DNA of 64,000 nt from Mesorhizobium carmichaelinearum (lineage in GTDB: Bacteria > Pseudomonadota > Alphaproteobacteria > Rhizobiales > Rhizobiaceae): the NCBI RefSeq assembly GCF_900199455.1, contig NZ_FZQR01000003.1, forward strand, positions 434,001 through 498,000, in the 5' to 3' direction. A model generated the notes under the pieces. It was given only the letters and a program-made list of their open reading frames with translations, ran no database searches and was not told the origin of the DNA. Position numbers and translations under genes: made by a program. Of the stretch, positions 25,310 through 35,800 are shown piece after piece (within the stretch, counting starts at the first letter, position 1; each line of letters opens with the position of its first letter).

Positions 25310-28273
25310 ATGAAAAAAGGCGATCATCTCTTCCTCATCGACGGCTCCGGCTACATCTTCCGGGCCTATCACGCACTGCCGCCGCTGACCCGTAAGTCCG
25401 ATGGTCTGCCGGTCGGCGCCGTTTCCGGTTTCTGCAACATGCTGTGGAAGCTGATGCAGGATGCCCGCAACACCGATGTAGGCATTGTGCCGACGCATTT
25501 CGCGGTCATTTTCGACTATTCCTCGAAAACCTTCCGCAACGAGCTCTACCCCGAATACAAGGCCAACCGCTCGGCGCCGCCGGAGGACCTGATCCCGCAA
25601 TTCGGCCTGATCCGCCAGGCGACCAAGGCGTTCAACCTGCCCTGCATCGAGATGGAAGGCTTCGAGGCCGACGATCTCATCGCCACCTATTGCCGGCTGG
25701 CCCGCGAAGCCGGCGGCGACACCACCATCATCTCCTCCGACAAGGATCTGATGCAGCTGGTCGGCGACACGGTCGGCATGTACGACCCGATGAAGGACCG
25801 TCAGATCGGCATTCCCGAGGTCATCGAGAAATGGGGCGTGCCGCCGGAAAAGATGGTCGACCTGCAGGCGCTGACCGGCGATTCCGTCGATAATGTGCCC
25901 GGCGTGCCCGGCATCGGGCCGAAGACGGCGGCGCAGTTGCTGGAGCAGTTCGGCGACCTCGATGGGCTGCTGGCCCGCGCCGCCGAGATCAAGCAGGACA
26001 AAAGGCGCGAATCGATCATCGCCAACACCGACAAGGCGCTGATCTCGCGCCAACTGGTGACGCTGAAGAACGACGTGCCGGTGACCGACGGGCTGGACGA
26101 TTTCGTCCTGCATGCGCCGGACGGGCCGAAGCTGATCGGCTTCCTCAAGACCATGGAATTCACCTCGCTGACCCGCCGCGTGGCGGAAGCCACCAGCACC
26201 GAGGCCGGCGACGTCCAGGCCGTCGCGGTGACGGTCGAACGCGCCGACCACGCGCACGGCCCTGATGTCGGCGCCGGAGCGCCGGTTGTGGCCCGCAGCG
26301 GTGCCGATCCGGGCCAGGCCAACGGCGCGGCAGCCACCACACCGACGACGGACACCGCCAAGCAAGGCGATACCCCTTCCCTGCTCTCAGCCTTGCGGCT
26401 GGAGCGTGCGGCAACCGGCAAGATCGACACGGCGGCCTATCCCTGCATTCGCGATATCGCGACCTTGAAAGCCTGGGTCGCCGAGGCGCGCGAGGCTGGC
26501 ATCACCGCCTTCGACGTCAGGGCAACATCGGGCGATCCGATGCAAGCCGAACTGATCGGCATGGCGATAGCCACGGCGCCCGGCCGCGCCGGCTACATTC
26601 CCTTCGCCCATAAGAGCGGCAATGGAGACCTGCTCGGCGGCGGCACGCTCGAAAACCAGATCCCGCTTCGCGAGGCGCTGGCGGTGCTGAAACCGCTGTT
26701 CGAGGACAAATCGGTCCTCAAGATCGCGCAGAACCTGAAATACGATCTGGTCATCATGAGCCGCTACGGCATCGATGTCGCGGCGTTCGATGACACGATG
26801 CTGATCTCCTACGTGCTCGATGCCGGCACGCCACATGGTCACGGCATGGACGCGCTGGCCGAGAAATGGCTAGGCCACACCCCGCTCCAGCTCAAGGATG
26901 TGACCGGATCCGGCAAGAGCTCGGTTGGTTTCGACCAGGTCGACATCGACAGGGCGACCGCTCATGCCGCCGAGGACGCCGATGTGACGCTGCGGCTTTG
27001 GCTGGTGTTGAAGCCCCGGCTTGCCGCCAAGGGCCTGGTCTCGGTCTATGAGCGGCTGGAACGGCCGCTGGTGCCGGTGCTGGCGCGCATGGAACAGCGC
27101 GGCATCTCCGTCGACCGGCAGATCCTGTCGCGACTGTCGGGCGAACTGGCGCAAGGCGCTGCCCGGCTCGAAGAGGAAATCTACCAGCTCATCGGCGAGC
27201 GCATCAACATCGGCTCGCCCAAGCAGCTCGGCGATATCTTGTTCGGTCGCATGGGCCTGCCCGGCGGCTCCAAGACCAAGACCGGGCAATGGTCGACCTC
27301 GGCGCAACTGCTGGAAGACCTTGCCGCCGAAGGCCACGAACTGCCGCGCAAAATCGTCGACTGGCGGCAGCTGACCAAGCTGAAATCGACCTACACCGAT
27401 GCGCTGCCCGGCTTCATCCACCCAGACACCAGGCGCGTCCACACATCCTACGCGCTGGCCGCGACGACGACGGGCCGTTTATCCTCCTCCGATCCGAATC
27501 TGCAGAACATTCCGGTGCGCACCGCCGAAGGCCGCAAGATCAGGACCGCCTTCATCGCCGACAAGGGCAACCGGCTGGTCTCGGCCGACTACAGCCAGAT
27601 CGAACTGCGCGTGCTCGCCCATGTCGCCGAGATCCCGCAATTGCGGCAGGCCTTCGCCGACGGCGCCGACATCCATGCCATCACCGCGTCGGAAATGTTC
27701 AACGTACCGGTGGCGGGCATGCCGTCCGAAATCCGCCGCCGCGCCAAGGCGATCAATTTCGGCATCATCTACGGCATCTCCGCCTTCGGCCTCGCCAACC
27801 AGCTGTCGATCCCGCGCGAGGAAGCCAGCAACTACATCAAGAAATATTTCGAGCGTTTCCCCGGCATCCGCGACTATATCGAGGAAACCAAGGCCTATGC
27901 CCGCGAGCACGGCTTCGTCGAAACCATCTTCGGCCGCCGCATCCATTATCCGGACATCCGCTCGTCCAACCCGTCGCTGCGCGCGTTCAACGAGCGCGCC
28001 TCGATCAACGCCCGCCTGCAAGGCACCGCCGCCGACATCATCCGCCGCGCCATGGTGCGCATGGAGGAAGCGCTGGACAACGCGAAACTGTCGGCCCGGA
28101 TGCTCCTGCAGGTGCATGACGAACTGATCTTCGAGACGATCGAGGCCGAAGTCGAGGCTACCATCCCCGTCGTGCGCCATGTCATGGAGAACGCGGCGAT
28201 GCCGGCGGTATCGATGTCGGTGCCGCTGCATGTCGACGCGCGAGCCGCTAACAACTGGGATGAGGCGCATTGA
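25310..28273 (+). CDS. polA: DNA polymerase I
   Basis: A 987-residue three-domain polymerase. The 5'-3' exonuclease domain (about 1-290) has LIDGSGYIFRAYHAL and DKDLMQL. The 3'-5' exonuclease-like domain (about 385-570) and the polymerase domain (about 600-987) follow. Polymerase motif A is DYSQIELRVLAH, motif B is RRRAKAINFGIIYG and motif C is LQVHDELIFE. In the exonuclease domain D402, D479 and D556 are kept, but the glutamate expected two residues after the first Asp is R404, so proofreading may be impaired. The start at 25310 (MKKGDHLFLIDGSG) fits the family; the longer in-frame alternative at 25262 does not. Confidence 0.95.
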   Translation: MKKGDHLFLIDGSGYIFRAYHALPPLTRKSDGLPVGAVSGFCNMLWKLMQDARNTDVGIVPTHFAVIFDYSSKTFRNELYPEYKANRSAPPEDLIPQFGLIRQATKAFNLPCIEMEGFEADDLIATYCRLAREAGGDTTIISSDKDLMQLVGDTVGMYDPMKDRQIGIPEVIEKWGVPPEKMVDLQALTGDSVDNVPGVPGIGPKTAAQLLEQFGDLDGLLARAAEIKQDKRRESIIANTDKALISRQLVTLKNDVPVTDGLDDFVLHAPDGPKLIGFLKTMEFTSLTRRVAEATSTEAGDVQAVAVTVERADHAHGPDVGAGAPVVARSGADPGQANGAAATTPTTDTAKQGDTPSLLSALRLERAATGKIDTAAYPCIRDIATLKAWVAEAREAGITAFDVRATSGDPMQAELIGMAIATAPGRAGYIPFAHKSGNGDLLGGGTLENQIPLREALAVLKPLFEDKSVLKIAQNLKYDLVIMSRYGIDVAAFDDTMLISYVLDAGTPHGHGMDALAEKWLGHTPLQLKDVTGSGKSSVGFDQVDIDRATAHAAEDADVTLRLWLVLKPRLAAKGLVSVYERLERPLVPVLARMEQRGISVDRQILSRLSGELAQGAARLEEEIYQLIGERINIGSPKQLGDILFGRMGLPGGSKTKTGQWSTSAQLLEDLAAEGHELPRKIVDWRQLTKLKSTYTDALPGFIHPDTRRVHTSYALAATTTGRLSSSDPNLQNIPVRTAEGRKIRTAFIADKGNRLVSADYSQIELRVLAHVAEIPQLRQAFADGADIHAITASEMFNVPVAGMPSEIRRRAKAINFGIIYGISAFGLANQLSIPREEASNYIKKYFERFPGIRDYIEETKAYAREHGFVETIFGRRIHYPDIRSSNPSLRAFNERASINARLQGTAADIIRRAMVRMEEALDNAKLSARMLLQVHDELIFETIEAEVEATIPVVRHVMENAAMPAVSMSVPLHVDARAANNWDEAH

Positions 28274-28826
28274 GGTGGACATCTATCTCACCTACCGCGG
28301 CCAAATTCCGTCGAAAAAAAGCAGCTTGGACGCGATTTGGAACATGCGAAGGAGCTTCCATGGCCAGTTGATGAAGCTTTGGGGCAAAGAGCCTTTCGCA
28401 ATCCTCAAAAAATGGGAAGATTCGAATTTCGCTGCAAAGGCACCGAACTTTCTACGCAAAGTCGGCGATCAACTGTTCGTTCCATTTTACAGCGAGGCGG
28501 CCGGCGTCGGCGTGAAACTAGAGATCAAACTACTGACTGGTTTGCCGGAGCAGCAGGCGGTTATCAGGAGCGGCGATCTGGACAATCGCTTAAAGCGAAT
28601 AATCGACGCACTTCGCGCGCCTACTCAAAAAGGCGAAATTATCGCGAGCCTTGAGCCGGACTCTCGTTGGTACTGCGTTATGGACGACGACAGTTCTGTA
28701 AAAGAGGTAACAGCCTCGCTCGCGCCGTACCTAGATTCGAACGACCCAAGCGAATCTTTTGTGTTTGTGAGGATCAGGACGTCACCGTCGGCCGTCACAT
28801 TTGCAAACCTAGCCATGCTGTTCTGA
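28260..28826 (+). CDS. RusA-like Holliday junction resolvase family protein
   Basis: A 188-residue protein. The segment G-D106-L-D108-N-RL-K112-RIIDALR, followed by D142-DDSSVKEV, reproduces the spacing of the catalytic Asp pair, Lys and distal Asp of RusA (DxDN...K...DD.Q). I therefore infer a RusA-fold endonuclease or derivative, although the N-terminal 95 residues are longer than usual. The ATG at 28260 overlaps the polA end by 14 bases; GTG at 28275 is an alternative. It is more AT-rich than polA and has atypical codons, suggesting acquisition. RusA enzymes are normally phage- or prophage-derived, but no other phage gene is nearby. Confidence 0.7.
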   Translation: MRRIEVDIYLTYRGQIPSKKSSLDAIWNMRRSFHGQLMKLWGKEPFAILKKWEDSNFAAKAPNFLRKVGDQLFVPFYSEAAGVGVKLEIKLLTGLPEQQAVIRSGDLDNRLKRIIDALRAPTQKGEIIASLEPDSRWYCVMDDDSSVKEVTASLAPYLDSNDPSESFVFVRIRTSPSAVTFANLAMLF

Positions 28827-28835
28827 AATTGGCAG

Positions 28836-29240
28836 TTAAGCAGCCTCAGCCCGGCACTTGGCACACACGCCGCGAAACTCAATCACCGCCTTCTTGGCGG
28901 CGAAGCCGGTCGAACTGACCCATTCGTTCAGCCGGTGGTCGACATCGTGATCGGACATCTCGGTCACCTGCCCGCAGGTGTCGCAGATGGCGAAAGCGGT
29001 CATCGAATGGCTGTGGTCGTGCGGTTCGGCGCAGGCGACGAAGGAATTGATGCTTTCCAGCCGGTGCACGAAGCCGGATTTCACCAGCGTGTCGAGGGCT
29101 CGATAGACCTGCAACGGCGCGCGGAAACCGCGCTCGCGCAGCTGGTCAAGCAAGGTGTAGGCGCTGAGCGGCCCGCTGGCGGCCTCGAGTTTCTCGAGCA
29201 CGCACACCTGGTTTTTCGTCAGCACATCCCTTGCCGCCAT
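28836..29240 (-). CDS. Fur family regulator, probably Zur
   Basis: A 134-residue metal-sensing repressor. It has a winged helix N-terminal half (LSAYTLLDQLRERGFRAPLQ, VYRALDTLVKSGFVHRLES) and a C-terminal dimerisation half. Metal ligands are visible as HDHSHSM, ICDTCG and CAKC near the end; the paired CxxC sites hold structural zinc. The absence of the Fe-type extended HHDH pattern and the similarity of the HRLESINSFVAC segment favour Zur over Fur or Irr, which is inference. The start at 29240 has GGAACAG upstream. No zinc transporter is adjacent in this window. Confidence 0.85.
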   Translation of the reverse strand: MAARDVLTKNQVCVLEKLEAASGPLSAYTLLDQLRERGFRAPLQVYRALDTLVKSGFVHRLESINSFVACAEPHDHSHSMTAFAICDTCGQVTEMSDHDVDHRLNEWVSSTGFAAKKAVIEFRGVCAKCRAEAA

Positions 29241-29485
29241 GGTTCTGTTCCAACTTGTCCTGCGCCATCCCCGAGCTGTTTGCCTGTGCAAACGGCCCGA
29301 TCCCATTCAGATAGCGACGAACCGTCGTCTTTGCTACTCTTCTGTTGTTGTCCCGGGCCAATCGATAAAGTGCCGGCACATTTGACGATGACAGGGTTGA
29401 TGGCGCAGCGACATTCAAAATACTGACAAAATCCTCGACGAGGGTGGTTTCGCTTGGGAAATTCGATCGGGCTTGGGGAAGCGAT

Positions 29486-31687
29486 ATGATCAAATTGACA
29501 CGCCGGACGCTGCTTGTCGGCACGTCCGCGCTGATGGCGGCCGGTACGCTCTCGTTCCGCGCACTGGCGGCATCGCGCACCTACCATGCGCTGCTGGTCG
29601 CCTGCACCGAATATCCTGCCCTGCCGCAGAGGAACTGGCTGATCGGGCCGAAGAACGATGCCGGCCTGGTGCACGAGTATCTGCTGAAGAACGTGCCCGA
29701 CCCGGTGCGCTTCGCGCCTGAAAATGTCACGCTGCTCGCCAAGGATGTGCCCGGCGCCAATGGCTTGCCGACCCATGCGGCGATCAAGGCGGCGTTGGCA
29801 GATCTGGCGGCCAAGGTTCAGCGTGACGATTTCGTCTATCTGCATCTGTCCGGCCATGGCGCCCAGCAGCCTGAAATGGTCAAGGGCGACGAGACCGACG
29901 GGCTCGACGAGATTTTCCTGCCGGTCGACATCGAGAAATGGATAAACCGCGACGCCGGCGTCCCGAACGCGCTGGTCGACAATGAGATCGGTGATGCGCT
30001 CGATGCCATCCGCAACAAGGGCGCCTTCGTCTGGGCTGTCTTTGACTGCTGCCATTCCGGCACCGCGACCCGCGCCGTCGAGGTCGACGACGAGCTGGAA
30101 CGCAAGGTCGAATTCGCCGACCTGGTCGGCGGCGACGAGGCTGCCAGGGCGGCCGCCATCAAGACCTATGAGGACACGGTCGCAAGCGCTTCGCGCGGCC
30201 TCGACGAGAACGGCGCGCGCAAACCCGCCTTCAACCTGACGCCCACCGGCGGCGAGCCGATCACCAAGGGCAAGCTGGTCGCCTTCTATGCCGCGCAGAC
30301 GGTCGAGACGACGCCGGAGATGCCGCTGCCCAAGGGCACGACGGATGCGCCGCGCTTCGGCCTGTTCACCTTCACCATCCTGTCGAAACTGGCTGAAAAC
30401 CCCAACGTCACCTATCGCCAGCTTGGCCAGGCCGTGCTGCAGCAATATTCGGCCGACAGCCGCACCCGGCCGACGCCGCTGTTCGAGGGCGAACTCGACG
30501 CGCGCGTCTTCGGCACCGACAAGACCGACGCGGTCATGCAGTGGCCCATCGTCGTCAAGGACGGTGAAGCGACGATCGGCGCCGGCCTGCTGCATCGCCT
30601 TACCCCTGGCAGCAAGCTCGCCATCCTGCCGTCGGCGCTGTCGTCGCTGTCCGACGCGGTCGGCTATCTCGAAGTGCAATCGGCAAAAAACCTGGAAAGC
30701 CACGTCAAGCCGGTCGAGTTCGAGAAGAAGCCGGCACTCAAACTGGCCGACATTCCCGCCAACGCCTATGCGCGGGTGGCGGAGATCGCCGTCGATTACA
30801 AACTCGCCGTCGCGCGGCCGGCCGCGACCAAGGGACTGGAGAAGGAAACCGAGCTGGTCAATTCGGTTCTCGACGAGCTGGCCGCGGCCAAGGAGACCGG
30901 CTTCAACATCGAGCTGGTCGATCCCGGCAAGAGCGCCGAGCTGCGCTTTGCGGTGATGCGCGAGAACGCCATTGCAGGCGCCGCCAAGGACGCGTCCGAC
31001 AAGCCGGCGCTGTGGTTCCTGCCGGCATCGGGCGACGTGACCCTGAAGGACGGCAGCAAGCCGCCGCTGATCATCATCCATCCGGACGACCGCCAGAAGC
31101 TGGTCGATGCCACGACCAGGAATTTGCGCACCATCTTCCGGGCCACCGGGCTGTCGCGGCTGGCGGCGGCCTCCGACTACAAGCCCGAGGATGTCGACGT
31201 CCAGTTCCAGGTCAAGCGCCGTGACAAGGATGGGCTCGAGCCCTTGCAAGCTTCCGCTGTGCCGCGCGTCTCGCCGGGGGACGAGGTGCATGTGCTGGCC
31301 AAGAACAGCTCGGCCCAGCTGGTCGACATCAACGTGCTCTATGTCGGCAGCGACTATTCGATCACCCACATCGTTGCCGAGCGCCTCGCCCCGCAAGCCA
31401 CGCTGGAGGAAGGGCTGCTCGCCTTCACCGACACCAGCTTCGGCATGGAGCGGATGATCGCGGTGCTGACCGAGGCGCCGCCTGAGAGCGAGAAGGAGGA
31501 TCTGAGCTTCCTGGCGCAGGACGGCGTCGCGTCGATGACGCGCGGCCTCGGCCCCGCCAGCTTCTCCGACATGCTCGCCGATATCGGCGCGGCGCCACCG
31601 ACCCGCTCGGTGATGCGGCTTGCCGACAAGAGCGGGCCGAAGGGCGCGGTGATGATCTTCCCGATGGAGACGGTGCCACGCGCCTGA
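29486..31687 (+). CDS. Exported caspase-like (C14) protein 1
   Basis: A 733-residue protein. The N-terminus MIKLTRRTLLVGTSALMAAG, ending FRALAA, looks like a Tat-type signal peptide. The metacaspase/caspase p20-like domain (about 32-270) has catalytic H124 in LSGHGAQ and C189 in FDCCHSG, with the acidic DETDGLDE between them. The remaining 450 residues are beta-rich, with a region resembling DUF4384-type modules (VLAKNSSAQLVDINVLYVGS). It probably cleaves after basic residues in the periplasm. GGGGAAG 5 bases upstream fixes the start at 29486. It heads the caspase gene cluster. Confidence 0.88.
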   Translation: MIKLTRRTLLVGTSALMAAGTLSFRALAASRTYHALLVACTEYPALPQRNWLIGPKNDAGLVHEYLLKNVPDPVRFAPENVTLLAKDVPGANGLPTHAAIKAALADLAAKVQRDDFVYLHLSGHGAQQPEMVKGDETDGLDEIFLPVDIEKWINRDAGVPNALVDNEIGDALDAIRNKGAFVWAVFDCCHSGTATRAVEVDDELERKVEFADLVGGDEAARAAAIKTYEDTVASASRGLDENGARKPAFNLTPTGGEPITKGKLVAFYAAQTVETTPEMPLPKGTTDAPRFGLFTFTILSKLAENPNVTYRQLGQAVLQQYSADSRTRPTPLFEGELDARVFGTDKTDAVMQWPIVVKDGEATIGAGLLHRLTPGSKLAILPSALSSLSDAVGYLEVQSAKNLESHVKPVEFEKKPALKLADIPANAYARVAEIAVDYKLAVARPAATKGLEKETELVNSVLDELAAAKETGFNIELVDPGKSAELRFAVMRENAIAGAAKDASDKPALWFLPASGDVTLKDGSKPPLIIIHPDDRQKLVDATTRNLRTIFRATGLSRLAAASDYKPEDVDVQFQVKRRDKDGLEPLQASAVPRVSPGDEVHVLAKNSSAQLVDINVLYVGSDYSITHIVAERLAPQATLEEGLLAFTDTSFGMERMIAVLTEAPPESEKEDLSFLAQDGVASMTRGLGPASFSDMLADIGAAPPTRSVMRLADKSGPKGAVMIFPMETVPRA

Positions 31688-31808
31688 ATTCCGGCGCCGG
31701 ACCGCACGGCCCGGTGCAGCCGGCTCTTGCGCGATTGGCGCGATATGAGAACATTCCCGGCCGCAGCCATGGCGCATGATGGCCGGACAAAAGCAGATAG
31801 GATCGATT

Positions 31809-32189
31809 GTGAAGAATTCTGTGTTTTCCTGGCGTGGCGCGGTGGCCGGCTTGGCCGGCAGCCTGTTGCTGATCGCCAACGCTTCGGCAGAGGACGCTTG
31901 CGGCCTGTGCGTCAAGCAGATCGTCACCAACTCGGAACTGGCGACCTGTTTTCTCGATCAGTACGATCAGATCGCCAAAAGCAACAGCAACGCCGTCGTG
32001 GTCGATCTCTCGAGCTGTGCCTCGCGCGGCATCGTCGAGGCACTGCCGTCACCGACAAAGGCGCCTGCGGAACCGGACGTGCAGTTCATGGTTTCGCGCC
32101 CGCAACTGCAGTGCCTGAAGAAGCAGCTGGAGACGCCGGGCATCGTGCTTGATCCCTCCGCCACCATCGAACTGGACAACTGCAAATGA
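31809..32189 (+). CDS. Small secreted Cys-containing protein in caspase operon
   Basis: A 126-residue unknown protein. The N-terminus MKNSVFSWRGAVAGLAGSLL, ending ANASA, is a Sec signal peptide. The mature part begins EDACGLCVKQIV and holds six Cys (CGLC, then single Cys), suggesting disulfides. I prefer the GTG at 31809, which has AGGA about 6 bases upstream and gives a standard signal peptide; ATGs at 31776 and 31779 would extend it. Its stop overlaps the next start as ATGA, so it is translationally coupled to the membrane protein gene. Confidence 0.7.
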   Translation: MKNSVFSWRGAVAGLAGSLLLIANASAEDACGLCVKQIVTNSELATCFLDQYDQIAKSNSNAVVVDLSSCASRGIVEALPSPTKAPAEPDVQFMVSRPQLQCLKKQLETPGIVLDPSATIELDNCK

Positions 32190-32893
32190 AGAAGCCGGGG
32201 GGCACGACAAAGCAGGCAGAGGTGGCAGCGCCCGCCAAGGCGCCGGCGGCGAAGCAGACACTGCCGGAAACCACCGAAGGCTTTCCCTGGCCAAGCAGCC
32301 ATGAGATCAAGAAGGAGAGCAATCCCTTCACCGATCGCGACTGGCGCATGCTCGTCTATGCCTGGTCGGGCTTGCTGGTGCGTTTCGCCATCATCTTCAC
32401 CCTGGCATTCTCGGTCTATCAGTTCCTGGCCAACCAGGAGCAGAAGCGCGTCGAGCAGACCATGTCGCTGGTCGAGCTCTGGGAAACCAAGGACTACCAG
32501 CAGGCGCAGCGGGCACTGAAGGATCGTCTCGCCGCCCTCAATGCCAAATACGACAATCTGCTCAGCGCCAATCCCTCGCCGACCGAGGAACAGGTTTTTC
32601 GGCAACGCATCGGCATCGAGGCGATGACCGCCTCCGGTGGCGACATGCCGCTTGCCGATTTCAACGAGAATTTCGACCGCATCGTCTACTTCCTCAACCG
32701 CCTGTCCTTCTGCGTCGACGGTAACCTGTGTTCGCGCAAGGTGACCGACGCCTATTTCCGCGACTATGCCGTCTCGTTCTGGAGTTATTTTGCCGGCTAT
32801 GTCGACAAGCAGCGCAAGGCCGGTTCGCCGACTTTCGCCACGGCGATCGAGGCCTATGTGCGCAACGGGCAACCGGCGGCCGAAGCCAAATAG
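32186..32893 (+). CDS. Single-pass membrane protein in caspase operon
   Basis: A 235-residue protein of unknown family. A cytoplasmic Ala/Lys/Pro-rich N-terminus (1-60) leads to one transmembrane helix (about 68-88, LLVRFAIIFTLAFSVYQFLA). A helical domain with EQTMSLVELWETKDYQQAQRA, NENFDRIVYFLNRLSFCV and AYFRDYAVSFW follows. The last part resembles DUF4760-type domains, a weak impression only. It overlaps the upstream gene by 4 bases and is 2 bases from the WD40-caspase gene, so it is a fixed member of the operon, perhaps an anchor or inhibitor. Confidence 0.75.
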   Translation: MKKPGGTTKQAEVAAPAKAPAAKQTLPETTEGFPWPSSHEIKKESNPFTDRDWRMLVYAWSGLLVRFAIIFTLAFSVYQFLANQEQKRVEQTMSLVELWETKDYQQAQRALKDRLAALNAKYDNLLSANPSPTEEQVFRQRIGIEAMTASGGDMPLADFNENFDRIVYFLNRLSFCVDGNLCSRKVTDAYFRDYAVSFWSYFAGYVDKQRKAGSPTFATAIEAYVRNGQPAAEAK

Positions 32894-32895
32894 CG

Positions 32896-35800
32896 ATGGG
32901 AAAGGCCGGGATCAGCGTCCGCCTCATGCGTGCCTGCAGGTGGCTGGCCATGGCTGGAGCCTTGGTCACGGCCTCGGCCGTCCGTGCCGAGGACGCCCCT
33001 GATTTCCATCTCGACCTCGACACTGGCGGCCATACCGCACGGATTGCCGACCTTGCCTTCACACCCGACGGTGAGGATCTCGTCTCGGCATCCGACGACA
33101 AGACCATCCGCATCTGGGACTGGCAGAGCGGCGTGACGCTGCGCACCATCCGCGGCTATCTCGGCAATGGCAATGACGGCAAGATCTTCGCGGTCGCGGT
33201 CTCGCCGGATGGCAAGACGATCGCCGCCGGCGGCTATTTCGGCGCCGGCCTCGGCGACAAGCCGCCCTATGGCGATATCAGGCTGTTCGACTTCGCCACC
33301 GGCAAGATCAAGGCCTTGCTCAAGGCCGCCGACTACGCGACCTATGACCTCGCCTTCTCGCCCGATGGAAAGACGCTTGCCGCCGGCGGTGCCGACGGCG
33401 TCGTCTATCTCTGGAAACAGGACGACAAGGCTACGTCCGGCTGGACGCTGGACAGGAAGCTCGATGCCGATTCCTGGCACATCGACAAGCTGGCTTTCGC
33501 CGCAGGAGGAACCCGGTTGGCGGCAACGACAACCGACAACGGCATCCGGCTCTGGGATGTCGCCAAGGGCGAGGAGATCGCCTTGCCGGCTGACGCCGAG
33601 CCATTGCGGGACATCAGCGTCATGGCGCTGGCCGCCTCGCAGGACGGCAGCCTGTTCGCCACCGGCAGCAAGGACGGCCAGGTCCAGCTCTGGCACGCCG
33701 TCGACGGCACGTTGGTGCGCGCCATGCCGAAGCAGGATTTCCTCATCGGCTCGCTGACCTTCGCCAAGGGATCGCTTCTGGTTGCCTCCTGCGGCTATCG
33801 CTGCGCCGACAAACATCGCTCCACCGTCTGGAATACCGACACCGGTGAGAAGCTGCGCGACTACAGCGGCCATGACGGCACCGTCTATGCCGGCGCCGTC
33901 AATGCCGACGGCTCGCTGGTGGCGACCGCCGGCGGCACCCGCAACGCCATCCAGGTCTGGGATCCGGCGACCGGCGAGCGCAAGGCCTTGCTGCAAGGGG
34001 CGGGCGAGCCGGTGACCGCCATCGGCCTCGACGCGGCGAACGGCATCATCGCCTGGGGCAATGCCAACCCTTGCCCCGAGCGCGTGGCTTGCCCGGAGCA
34101 GTTGGGCGCGCTGGACAACAAGCTGGAGCTGCCCACCACCGAGCGGTTCTTCGAGGATCCCCAACCTCTGACGGAGCCGGGCTCGTTTGCCCGCGCCACG
34201 CTGACTGACGGTGAGTGGTCGCTGCATGCCACGGCAGGCGGCAAGGACGCGCTGGAAAACGCGGTGCTGGAGATCGCCAATGGCGGCAAGACGGTGCGCT
34301 CGATCGAGAACGACGCCACCAACGGCTTTGTCCATTCCGCCTTCACGCTGATCGACAACGGGCTTGGGCTGATCACCGGCGGCAATGACGGCACGCTGCT
34401 GGAATACAAGGCCGCGACCGCCAGGGTTTCCGGCGAATTCACCGGCCATACTGGCGAAATCAACGCCATGGTCGCCTCGGAGAAAGCCGGCCTGCTGGTC
34501 ACCGGCAGTGCCGACCAGACGGTGAGGCTGTGGAACCTGACGACGCACGAGCTGATCGTGTCGATGTTCTTTGCCGGCTCGCAATGGATCGCCTGGATGC
34601 CGCAGGGCTATTACTATTCCTCTGACGAGGGCGACAAGCTGATTGGCTGGCACGTCAACCAGGGCCGCGATCATGAAGGCCGCTTCATCCGCGCCGGCCA
34701 GCTGAAGAAATATCTCTGGAGCCCGGAAATGGTGCGCAGGGCGATCATCCTGCGCAGCGCCAAACAGGCGGTCAAGGAGATGCGGCCGGGCGTCGACAAT
34801 GAGCTGCAGAAGCTTTTGCAGCGCAAGCCGCCGGAATTCGGCATCCGCCTGGCCGAAGACCAGAGCCAGGTCCGCGACGGCTATGTCGCCGTCGAGATCA
34901 CAGGCGCCAAGGAAGCCGGCGCCGATGTCGCCGGTTTCTCGATCCTGTCGAACAGCCGCAATGTCGGCGACGTCACCACGCGTTCGGCGGACGGCAACCA
35001 CACCATCGTCGAGGTGCCGGTCGAGGACGGCCAAAACACCATCCGCATCACCGGCACCAACGAATATGGCTATCTGACCGAACGCAGCGTGACGGCGCTG
35101 GCGAGGAAGACCGAGAAGGCCGAAGCCAAGGGCAAGCTCTATGTCGCCGTCATCGGCGTCGACAAATATCCGTTCCTGACCGACGCCTGCTCCGGCCACG
35201 CCTGCGATTTGCGCTACCCCGTCGACGACGCCACCGAATTCCTCAAAGTGGTCGCACAGAAATCGGCGCCTTTGTTCTCGTCGATGGAGACGCTGGTTCT
35301 GGTCAACCGCGAGGCGCTCGACGAAAGCCCCGACAAGGCGCAACAGACCTACACGGTCGCCAGCGCCGACAACATCATGGAGCCGGATTCGCACACGATC
35401 GATGATCAGCTCGCCGACTTCCTCGACAAGCCTGGCGAGCACGACACCACCATCGTCTTCGTCGCCGGCCATGGCATCAACATCGACGAGGACTACTATT
35501 TCATCCCGACCGATGGCCGCAAACAGGATGCCGAACGCTGGAAGCGTTCGTCGCTTGTCGATTGGGGTGACATCCAGAAATCGGTCGAACGGGCCAAGGG
35601 CATGCGCTTCATGCTGCTCGACACCTGCCACGCCGCCAATGCCTTCAACCCGCGCCTGGAAAAGGATGCGCAGGACGCGCGCATCGTCGTGTTCTCCGCC
35701 ACCGCGGCCAACAACACCGCCGCCGAATTGCCGGAACTCGGCCACGGCGTCTTCACCTATTCGATCCTCGAAGGCTTGCGCGGCAAGGCGCGGACATCCG

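Noticed and set aside
25232..26365. A 377-codon minus-strand frame over the start of polA
   Set aside because: Antisense shadow of the 5'-3' exonuclease domain of polA, with Arg/Gly/His-rich composition.
29241..29485. Possible Zur box between zur and caspase 1
   Set aside because: No convincing palindrome of the known alphaproteobacterial Zur type could be found by eye.
29219..31930. A 903-codon open frame on the minus strand opposite caspase 1
   Set aside because: It is the mirror frame of a strongly coding GC-rich gene. Its product is low-complexity, rich in Arg, Gly and His, has no motif, and crosses the Zur promoter region.
32854..35745. A 963-codon open frame on the minus strand opposite the WD40-caspase
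   Set aside because: Shadow of the real gene: third-position GC bias keeps the antisense frame open. The product shows no domain and no ribosome site.
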